A model generated the notes under the pieces. The model did no database searches, had not been told where the DNA came from, and was given only the letters and a program-made list of their open reading frames with translations. From Candidatus Acetothermia bacterium (GTDB lineage: Bacteria > Bipolaricaulota > Bipolaricaulia > RBG-16-55-9 > JANLFV01), in contig JANLFV010000009.1 in NCBI GenBank assembly GCA_024653345.1, forward strand, positions 1 to 58,065: DNA of 58,065 nucleotides, read 5' to 3'. The position numbers were made by a program, and so were the translations under genes. This document shows, one piece after another, positions 1-7,790 of this stretch. Position 1 is the stretch's first letter; every line of letters begins with the position of its first letter.

Positions 1-125
1 TGCCACCTCCCTAGCCAGAGGCCAAAATCTGTCCAACTCCAGGGGTCCACTTCAATGACTACTCCAATCCTCTAGTGGTTATCGAGATCAAGGAGTTCTG
101 GGGAGAGAAGCAAGGCGGGAGCAAG

Positions 126-389
126 ATGTCCGATATGGTCTATGAAGCTCAGTTACTGGGGATGGAGCTACAGGCCTTGCTCCAGAAGGGGATGGCGGTC
201 AAGTTCTACCTCGTGCTTAACGGACGGGAGCAGTGGGGTTATCGCAAGGGCGACTTGCGGAAGTTGATGGATATTGCAGCCCTCGGCTACCTAGATGGGA
301 TCTTCACCCCGCGAGATTTTCCCGCCCTAAAGAGACAGCTGCTGCGAGATCTGGAAGAACTGAGTCGGATGCGACGCGGGCAGCCGTAG
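126..389 (+). CDS. Hypothetical protein, 87 aa
   Basis: I do not recognise a family. The frame is also open from a GTG at 75, but I chose the ATG at 126 because a purine-rich ribosome-binding sequence (GGCGGGAG) sits about 5 nt before it. The product is soluble, with no signal peptide or membrane segment. It is rich in Leu, Met and charged residues, and its C-terminal half (after WGYRKGDLRKLMD) is predicted helical. It is separated from trkA by 184 bases and points the same way. The roughly 115 bases after its stop hold no gene that I can support. A small conserved protein is likely because codon choice is similar to neighbouring genes, but no role can be given. Confidence 0.5.
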   Translation: MSDMVYEAQLLGMELQALLQKGMAVKFYLVLNGREQWGYRKGDLRKLMDIAALGYLDGIFTPRDFPALKRQLLRDLEELSRMRRGQP

Positions 390-506
390 TAGAGACACCC
401 TCGGAGGCGGCGGAGCTCTCTTATAGTCCGGATCGTGGCGTTCTCGCTTGGCGGAGGATGGCCCATCGTGCTATGAAGCTTGCCAGCTGAGGCCGGCCCC
501 AGCCAG

Positions 507-535
507 TTGACTTCCCTTCCCGCCGTTGCTACTAT
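507..535 (+). promoter_or_regulatory. Promoter for trkA-trkH
   Basis: TTGACT (507-512), 17-base spacer, TACTAT (530-535). The expected start near 542 gives a leader of about 32 nt that contains AGGGGTGA before the trkA ATG. Confidence 0.6.
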
Positions 536-573
536 TTGGTCCATCGGATCGGGTCAGGGGTGAGTGGGCAGGG

Positions 574-1236
574 ATGTATATCATCATCGTCGGGGCCGGG
601 GCGATCGGGACGAATCTGATCGAGATCGCCCTCAAGGACAAGCACAATGTCGCGGTGATCGAGCGGGACCCCAAAAGGGCGGAGGAGATCAGCCGCCACT
701 ATGATGTCCTCGTGGTCCAGGCCGATGCCGCCTCTGCCGAGACCCTGAAAGAGGCCCATGCCGAGCGGGCCGATGCCCTGATCGCCACGACCCGCGACGA
801 CGCCACGAACCTCATGGCCGTCTTCCTGGGAAAGGAGGAGGGGATTCCCCACCTCATCTCGGCTGTGAACAATAAGGACCACCTGATCCTCTTCGAGGAG
901 CTGGGGGCCACGGCGATGGAGAACCCCGAGTCGATCGTGGCCGAGCACCTCTACAACTCGATCAAGCGGCCTCAGCTCGTGGACCTCGTGACCCTCGCCG
1001 GCGGGGCCCAGGTCTTCAAGGCCACCGTCACTGAGCGGTCCCCGCTCGTGGGGAAGACCCTCCGCGAGAGCGGGAAGCAGGGGAAGATCCCCCAGTATAC
1101 CCTGATCGTGGCCCTCGAGCGGGCAGGGAAGCTGATCATCCCCTCAGGGAACACCATCCTGCAGGTCGATGACCTGATCACGGTCTTCTCGGGCGAGCGA
1201 GCGAGCGACGAGCTGGTGAAGCGGTTCACCGGCTGA
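574..1236 (+). CDS. trkA: TrkA-family K+ channel regulatory subunit
   Basis: Cytosolic NAD(H)/nucleotide-binding subunit that gates the adjacent TrkH membrane protein in potassium uptake. Residues 1-130 form a Rossmann RCK-N domain with GAGAIG at 7-12 and an acidic residue at the end of beta-2 (VIERDP). The last 75 residues form a RCK-C (TrkA-C) domain ending in the typical DDLITVFSG. At 221 aa it is a single-RCK form (KtrA-like length), not the double-length E. coli TrkA. The start is the ATG at 574 because the Rossmann strand begins immediately after it; an upstream in-frame codon at 526 would add 16 residues foreign to the family. trkH follows after 19 bases, so the two are almost certainly cotranscribed. 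Confidence 0.93.
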   Translation: MYIIIVGAGAIGTNLIEIALKDKHNVAVIERDPKRAEEISRHYDVLVVQADAASAETLKEAHAERADALIATTRDDATNLMAVFLGKEEGIPHLISAVNNKDHLILFEELGATAMENPESIVAEHLYNSIKRPQLVDLVTLAGGAQVFKATVTERSPLVGKTLRESGKQGKIPQYTLIVALERAGKLIIPSGNTILQVDDLITVFSGERASDELVKRFTG

Positions 1237-1255
1237 GCCCGCCGCCCATGCCAAG

Positions 1256-2761
1256 ATGAGATCCCGCAAGCTCCGCTTCCTCGTGAACGCCCCGATTATC
1301 CTCCGCGGCCTGGGGCTGATCGTCCAGGTGGCCGGCTGGATGGCGCTCCTTTCGCTCCCGGTCGCGCTCTTCTTTCGGGAGCATTACGCGGTCTTGCCGC
1401 TGCTGATCACCGCGGGGGTCTCGCTCGCCCTCGGCTGGGGGGCCTACTGGGCCTTCCGCCGGGCGGGCGAGACGACCCTGGCCCACGGGATGATCATCTC
1501 CTCCCTCGGCTGGCTGCTCATCCCGATCCTTGGGGCGCTCCCGTTCTATCTCATCGCCCTCCTTGCCCGCGAGCCCGGAGTGGCTCAGGGGACCGCGGCC
1601 TTCACCCAGCCGCTGAACGCCTTCTTCGAGGGGATGTCCGGGTTCACCGGGACGGGGCTCACCATGGTCCTCCGCCCCGAGGACCTCCCCCGGACGCTCC
1701 AGTGGTGGCGCTCCTTCATGCAATGGGTCGGCGGGATCGGGGTGATCCTCTTCATGCTCGCCCTCGTCTCCGGCCCGGGAACCTACAGCCTCTACTACGC
1801 CGAGGCCCGGGCGGAGAAGATCCACCCCTCCATCCGTTCGACCGTGAGGACGATCTGGTGGATCTTCCTCCTCTACACCGGGGCGAGCATCCTGCTGCTG
1901 TGGATCGCGGGGATGCCCGTCTGGGACGCGATCAATCACGGGATGACCGGGATCGCGACCGGCGGGTTCAGCACACGGAGCAATTCCATCGCCTACTACG
2001 GGAACTTCTGGCTCGAGCTAGCCCTCCTCCCGGTGATGATCATGGGCGCGCTCAGCTTCGCCGTCCACTACCAATGGCTGAGCAGCCGGAAGTTCAGGAC
2101 CTTCTGGGAGGACTCCCAGAGCCGCTGGTTCCTGGTCATCCTCGCCGGGGGGATTGTCTTCTTGGGACTGGAGAACCTCCTCCGGCTCCCGCCGCTCGCG
2201 GCCTTCCGCGAGGCAGGCTTCCAGTTCACGAGCGCCCTCTGCACCGCCGGGCTCCAGTCGACTGACCTCCACGGCTGGAGTGAGACGGGGAAGCTGCTAC
2301 TCGCCCTTGCAATGGTCCTCGGCGCGGCCGCGGGCTCGACCGGCGGCGGGATCAAGGTCGTCCGGACGCTCATCCTCGCCCGAGGCATCCGTTGGCGGCT
2401 CCGAAAGCTCATCGCCCCCCGCAATGTCCTCGTCCCCTTCAGGCTGGGGAAGCAGCCGCTGAGCGACGAGCAGGCTGCGGCGCACTTGATCGAGGCCGGG
2501 GTCCTGCTCATCCTCTGGTGGGCCTTCCTCGGGATCGGGGTGCTCGTTCTCCTCCATGCCGCCCCCTCCGGCTACAGCCTCGGGGATGTCATCTTCGAGG
2601 TGGTCAGTGCCCAAGGGAATGTGGGCCTCTCCAGCGGGCTCACGGGGCCGGGGCTGCCTGTGGCGGCGAAGCTCATGCTCTGCCTCAACATGTGGCTCGG
2701 GCGGCTGGAAATCATCCCGATCCTCCTTCTCTTCCGGGCGATCTTCCGCGGGCTCGATTGA
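1256..2761 (+). CDS. trkH: TrkH/KtrB-family potassium uptake membrane protein
   Basis: Integral membrane pore of the Trk/Ktr potassium transporter, 501 aa with about ten membrane segments. The four pore-loop (selectivity filter) signatures can be read in order: FTGTGLT, TGIATGGFST, LCTAGLQST and AQGNVGLSSG. The C-terminal LNMWLGRLEIIP is the hallmark end of the family. A conserved Gly stands in each filter, and the third pore region is followed by the GSTGGGIK stretch that forms the intramembrane gating loop in TrkH/KtrB. Together with the TrkA-like gene 19 bases upstream this is a complete two-gene K+ uptake system. Trk versus Ktr naming cannot be settled from sequence; the short TrkA partner fits Ktr. 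Confidence 0.95.
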   Translation: MRSRKLRFLVNAPIILRGLGLIVQVAGWMALLSLPVALFFREHYAVLPLLITAGVSLALGWGAYWAFRRAGETTLAHGMIISSLGWLLIPILGALPFYLIALLAREPGVAQGTAAFTQPLNAFFEGMSGFTGTGLTMVLRPEDLPRTLQWWRSFMQWVGGIGVILFMLALVSGPGTYSLYYAEARAEKIHPSIRSTVRTIWWIFLLYTGASILLLWIAGMPVWDAINHGMTGIATGGFSTRSNSIAYYGNFWLELALLPVMIMGALSFAVHYQWLSSRKFRTFWEDSQSRWFLVILAGGIVFLGLENLLRLPPLAAFREAGFQFTSALCTAGLQSTDLHGWSETGKLLLALAMVLGAAAGSTGGGIKVVRTLILARGIRWRLRKLIAPRNVLVPFRLGKQPLSDEQAAAHLIEAGVLLILWWAFLGIGVLVLLHAAPSGYSLGDVIFEVVSAQGNVGLSSGLTGPGLPVAAKLMLCLNMWLGRLEIIPILLLFRAIFRGLD

Positions 2762-2768
2762 GCGAGCC

Positions 2769-2797
2769 TTGTTTCCTCCCGTCCTCGGGGTTAAGGT
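2769..2797 (+). promoter_or_regulatory. Promoter giving near-leaderless Nudix transcript
   Basis: TTGTTT (2769-2774), 17-base spacer, TAAGGT (2792-2797). A start at about 2804 leaves only 3 nt before the ATG at 2807. Confidence 0.5.
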
Positions 2798-2806
2798 TGG
2801 GAGACC

Positions 2807-3451
2807 ATGGAGCGCTACTACTACATCGAGACGGACGGGATGGTCTACCTCGTCGAGGAGGGAGGGAGGCTCCGCTTCCCCCGGACGACCGAGGGATTGG
2901 GGTTCGAGGTCGAGGTGAAGTGGCCGATGGTCGTCGCGGGGAAGGAGGTCCTCTTCTCCAAGCCGCGGATCGACTACTACCCTGAGGACTGGTGGCCGAA
3001 GGACGAGATCCCCTCGCTGGACCGGGCCGACCCGCTCGTTCGCCAGGCGGTCCACCTCTCCCTCCCCCGGATCGTGGCCGAGGGGGTGATCGTCGAGGAG
3101 GGGAAGATCCTGCTGGTCAAGGCCAGCCGCGGCTTTCTCAAGGACCAGTGGAACCTCCCCGGGGGGTTCGTCGGCTACGGGGAGTCGCCCCCGGAGGCCG
3201 TGGCCCGCGAGGTGGCCGAGGAGGTCGGGGCCCCCTGCCGGGTCGGGCGGCTCCTGGGGGTAGAGAGCTTCATCGGGAAGAAGAGCTGCTTGCACTGGCA
3301 CATGTTCTTCTACGAGGTCGAGCTCGCCGGACGGGAGTTCCATCCCGCGGCGGACGAGATCCTCGAGGTCCGCTGGTTCCCCATCGCTCAGGCGGTCGAG
3401 CTCCTCGGCGATCGCGTCATGAGCCGGAAAATAAGGGAGTTGTTTGCCTAA
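2807..3451 (+). CDS. NUDIX hydrolase with N-terminal extension
   Basis: Hydrolase of a nucleoside-diphosphate-linked substrate. The Nudix box is complete at residues 120-142: G120, E126, R134, E135, E138, E139 and G141 occupy the catalytic positions, and the preceding WNLPGG is canonical. About 85 residues precede the Nudix fold. They contain a small beta-rich region (residues 1-60, many aromatic residues and the DYYPEDWW patch) that I do not recognise; it is too long for a simple ADP-ribose pyrophosphatase N-terminus. The substrate cannot be named. It is probably a single-gene unit with its own promoter in the 45-base gap after trkH. Confidence 0.88.
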   Translation: MERYYYIETDGMVYLVEEGGRLRFPRTTEGLGFEVEVKWPMVVAGKEVLFSKPRIDYYPEDWWPKDEIPSLDRADPLVRQAVHLSLPRIVAEGVIVEEGKILLVKASRGFLKDQWNLPGGFVGYGESPPEAVAREVAEEVGAPCRVGRLLGVESFIGKKSCLHWHMFFYEVELAGREFHPAADEILEVRWFPIAQAVELLGDRVMSRKIRELFA

Positions 3452-3568
3452 GCCCGCGGTCCAGGGCGTTCCTGCTCTTGTCCAGCCTGATTCAACGCTT
3501 TCCCGGCCGGAATTCACCCTCTCGCCCGATCCACAAGGGCCGCCCGATCCGCGAAACTAGCGTGAACG

Positions 3569-3940
3569 ATGGGCGGTCAGGTATCGGCCTTACCGAGAGA
3601 CCTGGGCTCAGGCGTAGGTCGCATCTTAGGGGACACCTACCGCCGGCGGCTCGAGGCGAGCTTGCGGAGCTTCACCACCATCGATGGCTCCCACACCCCT
3701 CTGGTGCGGATGGTCGCTTACCATCTCGGCTTCGAGGACAAGAAGGGGGCGAGGCTCGCGGCCTATCCCGGGAAGCTCCTCCGGCCTTCCCTCTTGCTCT
3801 TTATCTATGAAGTCCTCGGGGGCGAGCCCGAGGCGGCTCTCCCCGCGGCGGTGGCGCTCGAGCTGGTCCACAGCTTCTCATTGGCCCACGACGATATCCA
3901 AGACCGGGACGAGGAGCGGCATGGCCGGCCGACGGCCTGA
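3569..3940 (+). pseudogene. Truncated polyprenyl diphosphate synthetase (5' fragment)
   Basis: The 123-residue frame matches the N-terminal third of a trans-isoprenyl diphosphate synthase: GKLLRPSLLL corresponds to the GGKRLRP region, and the first aspartate-rich motif DDIQDRDEERHGRPT is present. The frame then ends (TGA at 3938-3940) exactly where the family continues with (V/L)W. The second aspartate motif, the Lys/Thr/Gln substrate residues and the C-terminal helices are all missing, so it cannot be an active synthase. From about 3955 the downstream DNA encodes the end of a histidine kinase in another frame, so the truncation is a deletion or rearrangement joint, or an assembly join. Two intact prenyl synthetases occur at 30436-31404 and 31944-32783. 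Confidence 0.85.
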
Positions 3941-3954
3941 GCCCGAGCCCAGGC

Positions 3955-4071
3955 CGAGGCCTCGGCCTGTGGGGCCTGCAAGAGCGGGCCCTCCTCGCCG
4001 GCGGCTCGGTCCGGATCGAGTCCCGGGCCGGGAGCGGGACGAGGGTGATCCTCGAGCTCCCAATAGAATGA
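3955..4071 (+). pseudogene. 3' remnant of a NarL-type sensor histidine kinase
   Basis: In the frame starting at 3955 the DNA reads GLGLWGLQERALLAGG, then SVRIES, then AGSGTRVILELP, then a stop. This is the G2/G3 end of a HATPase_c domain of HisKA_3/NarL-family kinases (typically GLGLxGMxERAxxLGG...PGxGTxVxxxLP). About 35 codons remain, without a start, H-box or N-box. The stop overlaps the start of the response regulator gene by 4 bases (ATGA, 4068-4071), the usual coupling of such kinase-regulator pairs. The rest of the kinase has been lost at the junction with the polyprenyl synthetase fragment. Confidence 0.82.
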
Positions 4072-4763
4072 TCCGCCTCCTCTTGGCCGACGACCATCGC
4101 TTGGTCCGGGAGGGCCTGCGGGCCCTCCTCGAGCGGGCGGGGTTCGAGGTCGTGGCCGAGGCCGGCGACGGCTATCAGGCCGTAGAGTTGGCCGCAAGCC
4201 TCAGGCCTGAGGTGGCGGTCCTCGACCTCGCCATGCCGGGCCTGAACGGCCTGGAGGCGCTCGAGAGGCTCCGGCAGGCCAGCCCCAAGACCAAGGTCTT
4301 GATCCTCTCGATGTTCGACGATGAGCTTTACATCCTGAGGGCCGCGCGGGCCGGCGCGGCCGGCTACCTCTTGAAGGACGGCTCATCTGAAGAGCTCCGC
4401 GAGGCCATCGACTCGGTCTGCAACTCCGACCGGTTCTACCTTGGCCGAGGGATCACCAGCGAGCGGCTCCGCCGCCTGGTCGCGAACGCGAAGGAGGGGC
4501 CGAGGCAGGAGGCCGAGTTCCTCACCGCGCGTGAGCGGGAGGTCCTGGCCCTGATCGCCCGCGGGCTCTCGACTGATGAGATCGCCCGAAAGCTCGGGCT
4601 CAGCCCGAAGACGATCGCGGCCCACCGGGCGAAGCTGAGGGCCAAGCTCGGGGTTCACACCCCTGCGGGCTTGGCGAGGTATGCGCTGCTCAAGCTCGCG
4701 GGCCCTGGGGCTGAATCTCCGGCCCCACAAGGCGGCGGTGATGGCCGTCGTCGCTTAAGATGA
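4068..4763 (+). CDS. NarL/LuxR-family two-component response regulator
   Basis: Receiver plus helix-turn-helix transcription factor, 231 aa. The receiver (1-120) has the acidic pair ADDH, phospho-acceptor Asp in VLDLAMPG, the Ser/Thr position in LILSMF and the Lys in LLKDG. The LuxR-type domain (about 150-210) begins LTAREREVLALIARG and contains the DNA-recognition helix in LGLSPKTIAAHRAKL. The start overlaps the kinase remnant's stop. With the kinase gene broken, this regulator is an orphan unless another kinase serves it. The last ~20 residues (Pro/Gly/Arg-rich) lie beyond the normal domain end and are read through 74 bases that also encode the C-terminus of the opposite-strand kinase gene. 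Targets unknown. Confidence 0.93.
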   Translation: MIRLLLADDHRLVREGLRALLERAGFEVVAEAGDGYQAVELAASLRPEVAVLDLAMPGLNGLEALERLRQASPKTKVLILSMFDDELYILRAARAGAAGYLLKDGSSEELREAIDSVCNSDRFYLGRGITSERLRRLVANAKEGPRQEAEFLTAREREVLALIARGLSTDEIARKLGLSPKTIAAHRAKLRAKLGVHTPAGLARYALLKLAGPGAESPAPQGGGDGRRRLR

Positions 4764-5673
4764 GCCGCCCGGCCTGGAGGAGCGTGGCCTCCTCGGCGGG
4801 GGTGAGGACCTCGATCCAGTCACCTTCCAGGCCCTTGATGATCCCCAGCCCGACGAGCCGCCCCCCGAGGAGGCAGCCGACCAGGAGGTTCTGGATCTCC
4901 CGGCGATTGATGAGATGGATATACTCGACCCCGAGGAGCTCCTTGGCCGCCCCGAGCGCCTGGGCCTGGGCATAGCCGGCCACGACCACCACGAGCTCGT
5001 CCCCGGCCCGCCAGGCCCCATAGACTGGGCAGCCGAGGAGCTTCTCCAGGAGGGCGGGCTCGACCGGCTCGCCGTGGCCGAGCGGGCTCCGCTCGAACTT
5101 TAGCTCCTTTAGCGGCCAGCGACGGAGGGAGGCCCCCTGGAAGTATCTTCTGAAGGCCTCCTCCCTCGCCCGGATCCGCTCCTCCCTTGACTTCGAGCCC
5201 TGATGGGTAACCTTCACTTCCAGGACCTCGATCCCCTTCCGGGCGAACAATTTGAAGTAGTCGAGCTCCCCCCGCCGCTGCAAGAGCACCAGCAGGTCCG
5301 GGCGGACGAGGTTGACCATCTCCCCTTTGAGGCTCCGCGCGGCCTCGCCGGCGATGTAGCCGTCGGTATCGATGAGGCAAGGCCGCTTTGCCCCGCGGAG
5401 GGCGGCCTGGACGGCGCTCAAGAGCTGGATGAAGTTCCCCCTTGGAGAGATGTCCCCCACGAAGTGGCTCTCCTCGACATGCTCGTAGTCCCCGCGGGAG
5501 ACGCAGGCCGGCGGGCCGATCTCGCTCTGCCCAAGGTCGGCGTCCAGGACCTCGCCCCCCAGCTCTCGGTGCAGGCTCCTGATGAGGGTCGACTTCCCGG
5601 TATCGACCCCGCCGAGGAAGAGGACGATGGCCCCCTGCGCGAGGGCCTTTAGCTTCGGGGGCACTTCAATCAT
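4690..5673 (-). CDS. Clp1/Grc3-like polynucleotide 5'-kinase family protein
   Basis: P-loop protein of 327 aa related to the CLP1_P family (eukaryotic Clp1, Grc3/Nol9 and archaeal RNA 5'-OH kinases). Walker A is GGVDTGKST (21-29). The family-specific DADLGQSEIGPPA lies at 44-56, and a lid/Walker B-like LIDTDGYI follows. The C-terminal ~120 residues (AGDELVVVVAGYA... to GDWIEVLTP) resemble the accessory beta domain of the family. By family knowledge it would phosphorylate 5'-OH ends of RNA or DNA; bacterial members are little studied and the true substrate is unproven. It follows atpD by 48 bases on the same strand and is probably the last gene of the V-ATPase operon. It overlaps the response regulator gene tail to tail. 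Confidence 0.8.
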   Translation of the reverse strand: MIEVPPKLKALAQGAIVLFLGGVDTGKSTLIRSLHRELGGEVLDADLGQSEIGPPACVSRGDYEHVEESHFVGDISPRGNFIQLLSAVQAALRGAKRPCLIDTDGYIAGEAARSLKGEMVNLVRPDLLVLLQRRGELDYFKLFARKGIEVLEVKVTHQGSKSREERIRAREEAFRRYFQGASLRRWPLKELKFERSPLGHGEPVEPALLEKLLGCPVYGAWRAGDELVVVVAGYAQAQALGAAKELLGVEYIHLINRREIQNLLVGCLLGGRLVGLGIIKGLEGDWIEVLTPAEEATLLQAGRLILSDDGHHRRLVGPEIQPQGPRA

Positions 5674-5721
5674 GCATGAGCCCAGCCAGCCAGAAAGAGC
5701 GGGGGCAGCTCAAGCTTTAAG

Positions 5722-6357
5722 CTAAGCGACCCCGCGGATGATGTCCTTGATCCGGAGGAGCTGGGCCCGCGAGGAGCGCTCCATCTCGTCGAGGGCCATG
5801 TAGATGAACCGGATATTCTGCTCGAGCTGGGGGATCAGGATCTGCTCCAGGGCGTTGACCCGGCGGCGGGTCGTCTCGATCTCCTCGGCCAGGAGCTCCA
5901 TCGCCTTCTCGATCTCCGCCAGCTTGATCAGCTCGGGGAGGGCCCCCGCGAAGGCCGCGAGGGCTCGATCGAGCTCGGCCGAGGTGGTGGCAAACCCGTA
6001 AGCATAGGGCTCGCGGCTATCCTGGAGGGCGAACCGCGGGACCTGGACATTCATGACGCTGTCCATCCTCACGGCGAGGAGCGAGCCCTCGCGGCTGTCC
6101 CCGCCGGTCATGAGGGCCTCGTAGAGGCCCTCCTTGGCCATCTCCGCCCGGGCCAGAAGGAAGCTCCGGAAGCCGCTTGCCAGGGCTTCCTCGACCCGCT
6201 CCCGCAGGCCACGGCTCTCCTCCACGAGCTCCATGAACCGGTGCATCAGCTCATCCCGCTTCTGCTTCAGCAGGCGATGGCCCCGCTGGGCCATCGCCAG
6301 CCTCTTCTTCTGCCGCAGGAGCTCCATCCGGGTCACATTCACTCGGACTTCCGCCAT
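5722..6357 (-). CDS. atpD: V/A-type ATPase subunit D (central stalk)
   Basis: Rotor shaft subunit inside the A3B3 headpiece. The 211-aa sequence starts with the signature VNVTRMELLRQKKRLAMAQRGHRLLKQKRDEL and is long antiparallel helical coiled coil at both ends. The C-terminal helix carries TRRRVNALEQILIPQLEQNIRFI, diagnostic of the family. It is the last structural gene of the ATPase cluster, starting 7 bases after the stop of subunit B. Length is normal for bacterial/archaeal subunit D. Confidence 0.97.
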   Translation of the reverse strand: MAEVRVNVTRMELLRQKKRLAMAQRGHRLLKQKRDELMHRFMELVEESRGLRERVEEALASGFRSFLLARAEMAKEGLYEALMTGGDSREGSLLAVRMDSVMNVQVPRFALQDSREPYAYGFATTSAELDRALAAFAGALPELIKLAEIEKAMELLAEEIETTRRRVNALEQILIPQLEQNIRFIYMALDEMERSSRAQLLRIKDIIRGVA

Positions 6358-6364
6358 CGCGCGC

Positions 6365-7777
6365 TCACCTCGCTAGCCTAGCCCACCGGGGCGGGGCGGG
6401 GGCCTCCTTCTTCGGGAGATACTTCTCGATGTGCTCCTCCTTCACCCGCTTCAGCTCGGAGCGCGGGAGGAGGGCCAGCAGCTCCCAGCCGATGTCCAGG
6501 GTCTGCTCGATCGGGCGGTCCTCATACTCCCCCTGCTGGATGAACCGCTGCTCGAACTCCTCGGCGAACTCGAGGTAGATCCGGTCGAGCTTGGAGAGGG
6601 CCGCCTCGCCTAAGATCTCGGCCATCTCCCGGACATCGAGCCCCCGGGCATAGGCGGAATAGAGCTGGTTCAGCACACCGGCGTGGTCCTCGCGGGTCTT
6701 CCCCTCTCCGATCCCCTTGTCCTTGAGCCGGGAGAGGCAGGGGAGGACATCGAACGGGGGATAGATCCCCTTCCGGTGGAGCTCCCTCGAGAGGAAGAGC
6801 TGCCCCTCGGTGATGTAGCCGGTGAGGTCCGGGATCGGATGGGTCTTGTCGTCCTGGGGCATGGTGAGGATCGGGAACTGGGTGATGCTCCCCTTCTTCC
6901 CCTTGATCCGCCCCGCCCGCTCATAGATGGACGCAAGGTCGGTATAGAGATACCCGGGGTAGCCCCGCCTCCCGGGGACCTCTTTTCTGGCGGCTGAGAC
7001 CTCGCGGAGCGCTTCCGCATAGTTGGTCATATCTATGAGAATCACCAGGACATGCATGTCCTTCTCGAAGGCCAAAAACTCAGCGGTCGTCAGGACGACC
7101 CTGGGGGTGAGGATCCGCTCGACCACCGGCTCATCGGCCAGGTTAATGAAGAGGACGGCCCGCTCGAGGGCCCCGGTGTTCCGCAGGTCGGTGACGAAGA
7201 AGTCGGCCTCCTCGAAGGTGATCCCCATCGCCCCGAAGACGATCGCGAACTGCTCCTCCTTCCCCAGGACCTTGGCCTGGCGGGCGATCTGGGCCGCGAT
7301 CCGGTGGTGCGGGAGCCCCGCGCCGGAGAAAATCGGGAGCTTCTGCCCCCGGACCAGGGTGTTCAGGCCATCGATCACGGAGATCCCGGTCTGGATGAAC
7401 TCGCTCGGGTAGTCCCGCGAGTAGGGGTTGATCGGCTCACCGAGGACGCTCACCCTCTTCTCGGGGATGATCTCCGGCCCGCCGTCCCTCGGCCGCCCGG
7501 CCCCGGAGAAGACCCGCCCGAGCATGTCGCTCGAGACCCCCAGCTCCATCACCCTCCCGAGGAACCGGACCCGGCTCTTATACAGATTTAGCCCGGATGC
7601 GCCCTCGAAGAGCTGGACGACCGCCTTATCCCGGTCCACCTCCAGGACCTGGCCCCGCCTAATCTCGCCGTTGGGGAGCTCGATCTCCACCAGCTCGGCA
7701 TAGCCGACATCCCTGACCGCCTCCACGACCATGATCGGGCCGGCCACCTCCGCGATCGTCAGATACTCCTTCTGCAT
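6365..7777 (-). CDS. atpB: V/A-type ATPase non-catalytic subunit B
   Basis: Regulatory, non-hydrolysing subunit of the hexameric headpiece, about 470 aa. It lacks a canonical Walker A loop ([17 protein letters not shown] in its place), as expected for B. It keeps the hallmark runs [51 protein letters not shown] and [11 protein letters not shown] chose the ATG at 7777, about 8 nt after AAGGGG; in-frame GTG/ATG codons 6-9 bases upstream also exist. It lies between A and D and follows A by 13 bases. Confidence 0.97.
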   Translation of the reverse strand: MQKEYLTIAEVAGPIMVVEAVRDVGYAELVEIELPNGEIRRGQVLEVDRDKAVVQLFEGASGLNLYKSRVRFLGRVMELGVSSDMLGRVFSGAGRPRDGGPEIIPEKRVSVLGEPINPYSRDYPSEFIQTGISVIDGLNTLVRGQKLPIFSGAGLPHHRIAAQIARQAKVLGKEEQFAIVFGAMGITFEEADFFVTDLRNTGALERAVLFINLADEPVVERILTPRVVLTTAEFLAFEKDMHVLVILIDMTNYAEALREVSAARKEVPGRRGYPGYLYTDLASIYERAGRIKGKKGSITQFPILTMPQDDKTHPIPDLTGYITEGQLFLSRELHRKGIYPPFDVLPCLSRLKDKGIGEGKTREDHAGVLNQLYSAYARGLDVREMAEILGEAALSKLDRIYLEFAEEFEQRFIQQGEYEDRPIEQTLDIGWELLALLPRSELKRVKEEHIEKYLPKKEAPAPPRWARLAR

Positions 7778-7790
7778 CGCCATCACCCCT

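Noticed and set aside
2297-3517. 406-residue minus-strand open frame and similar long antisense frames across the window (for example 7731-8828 plus, 12562-13956 plus, 44452-45927 minus)
   Set aside because: Low-complexity Pro/Arg/Gly/Glu/Asp translations opposite well-recognised genes; a by-product of high GC codon usage.
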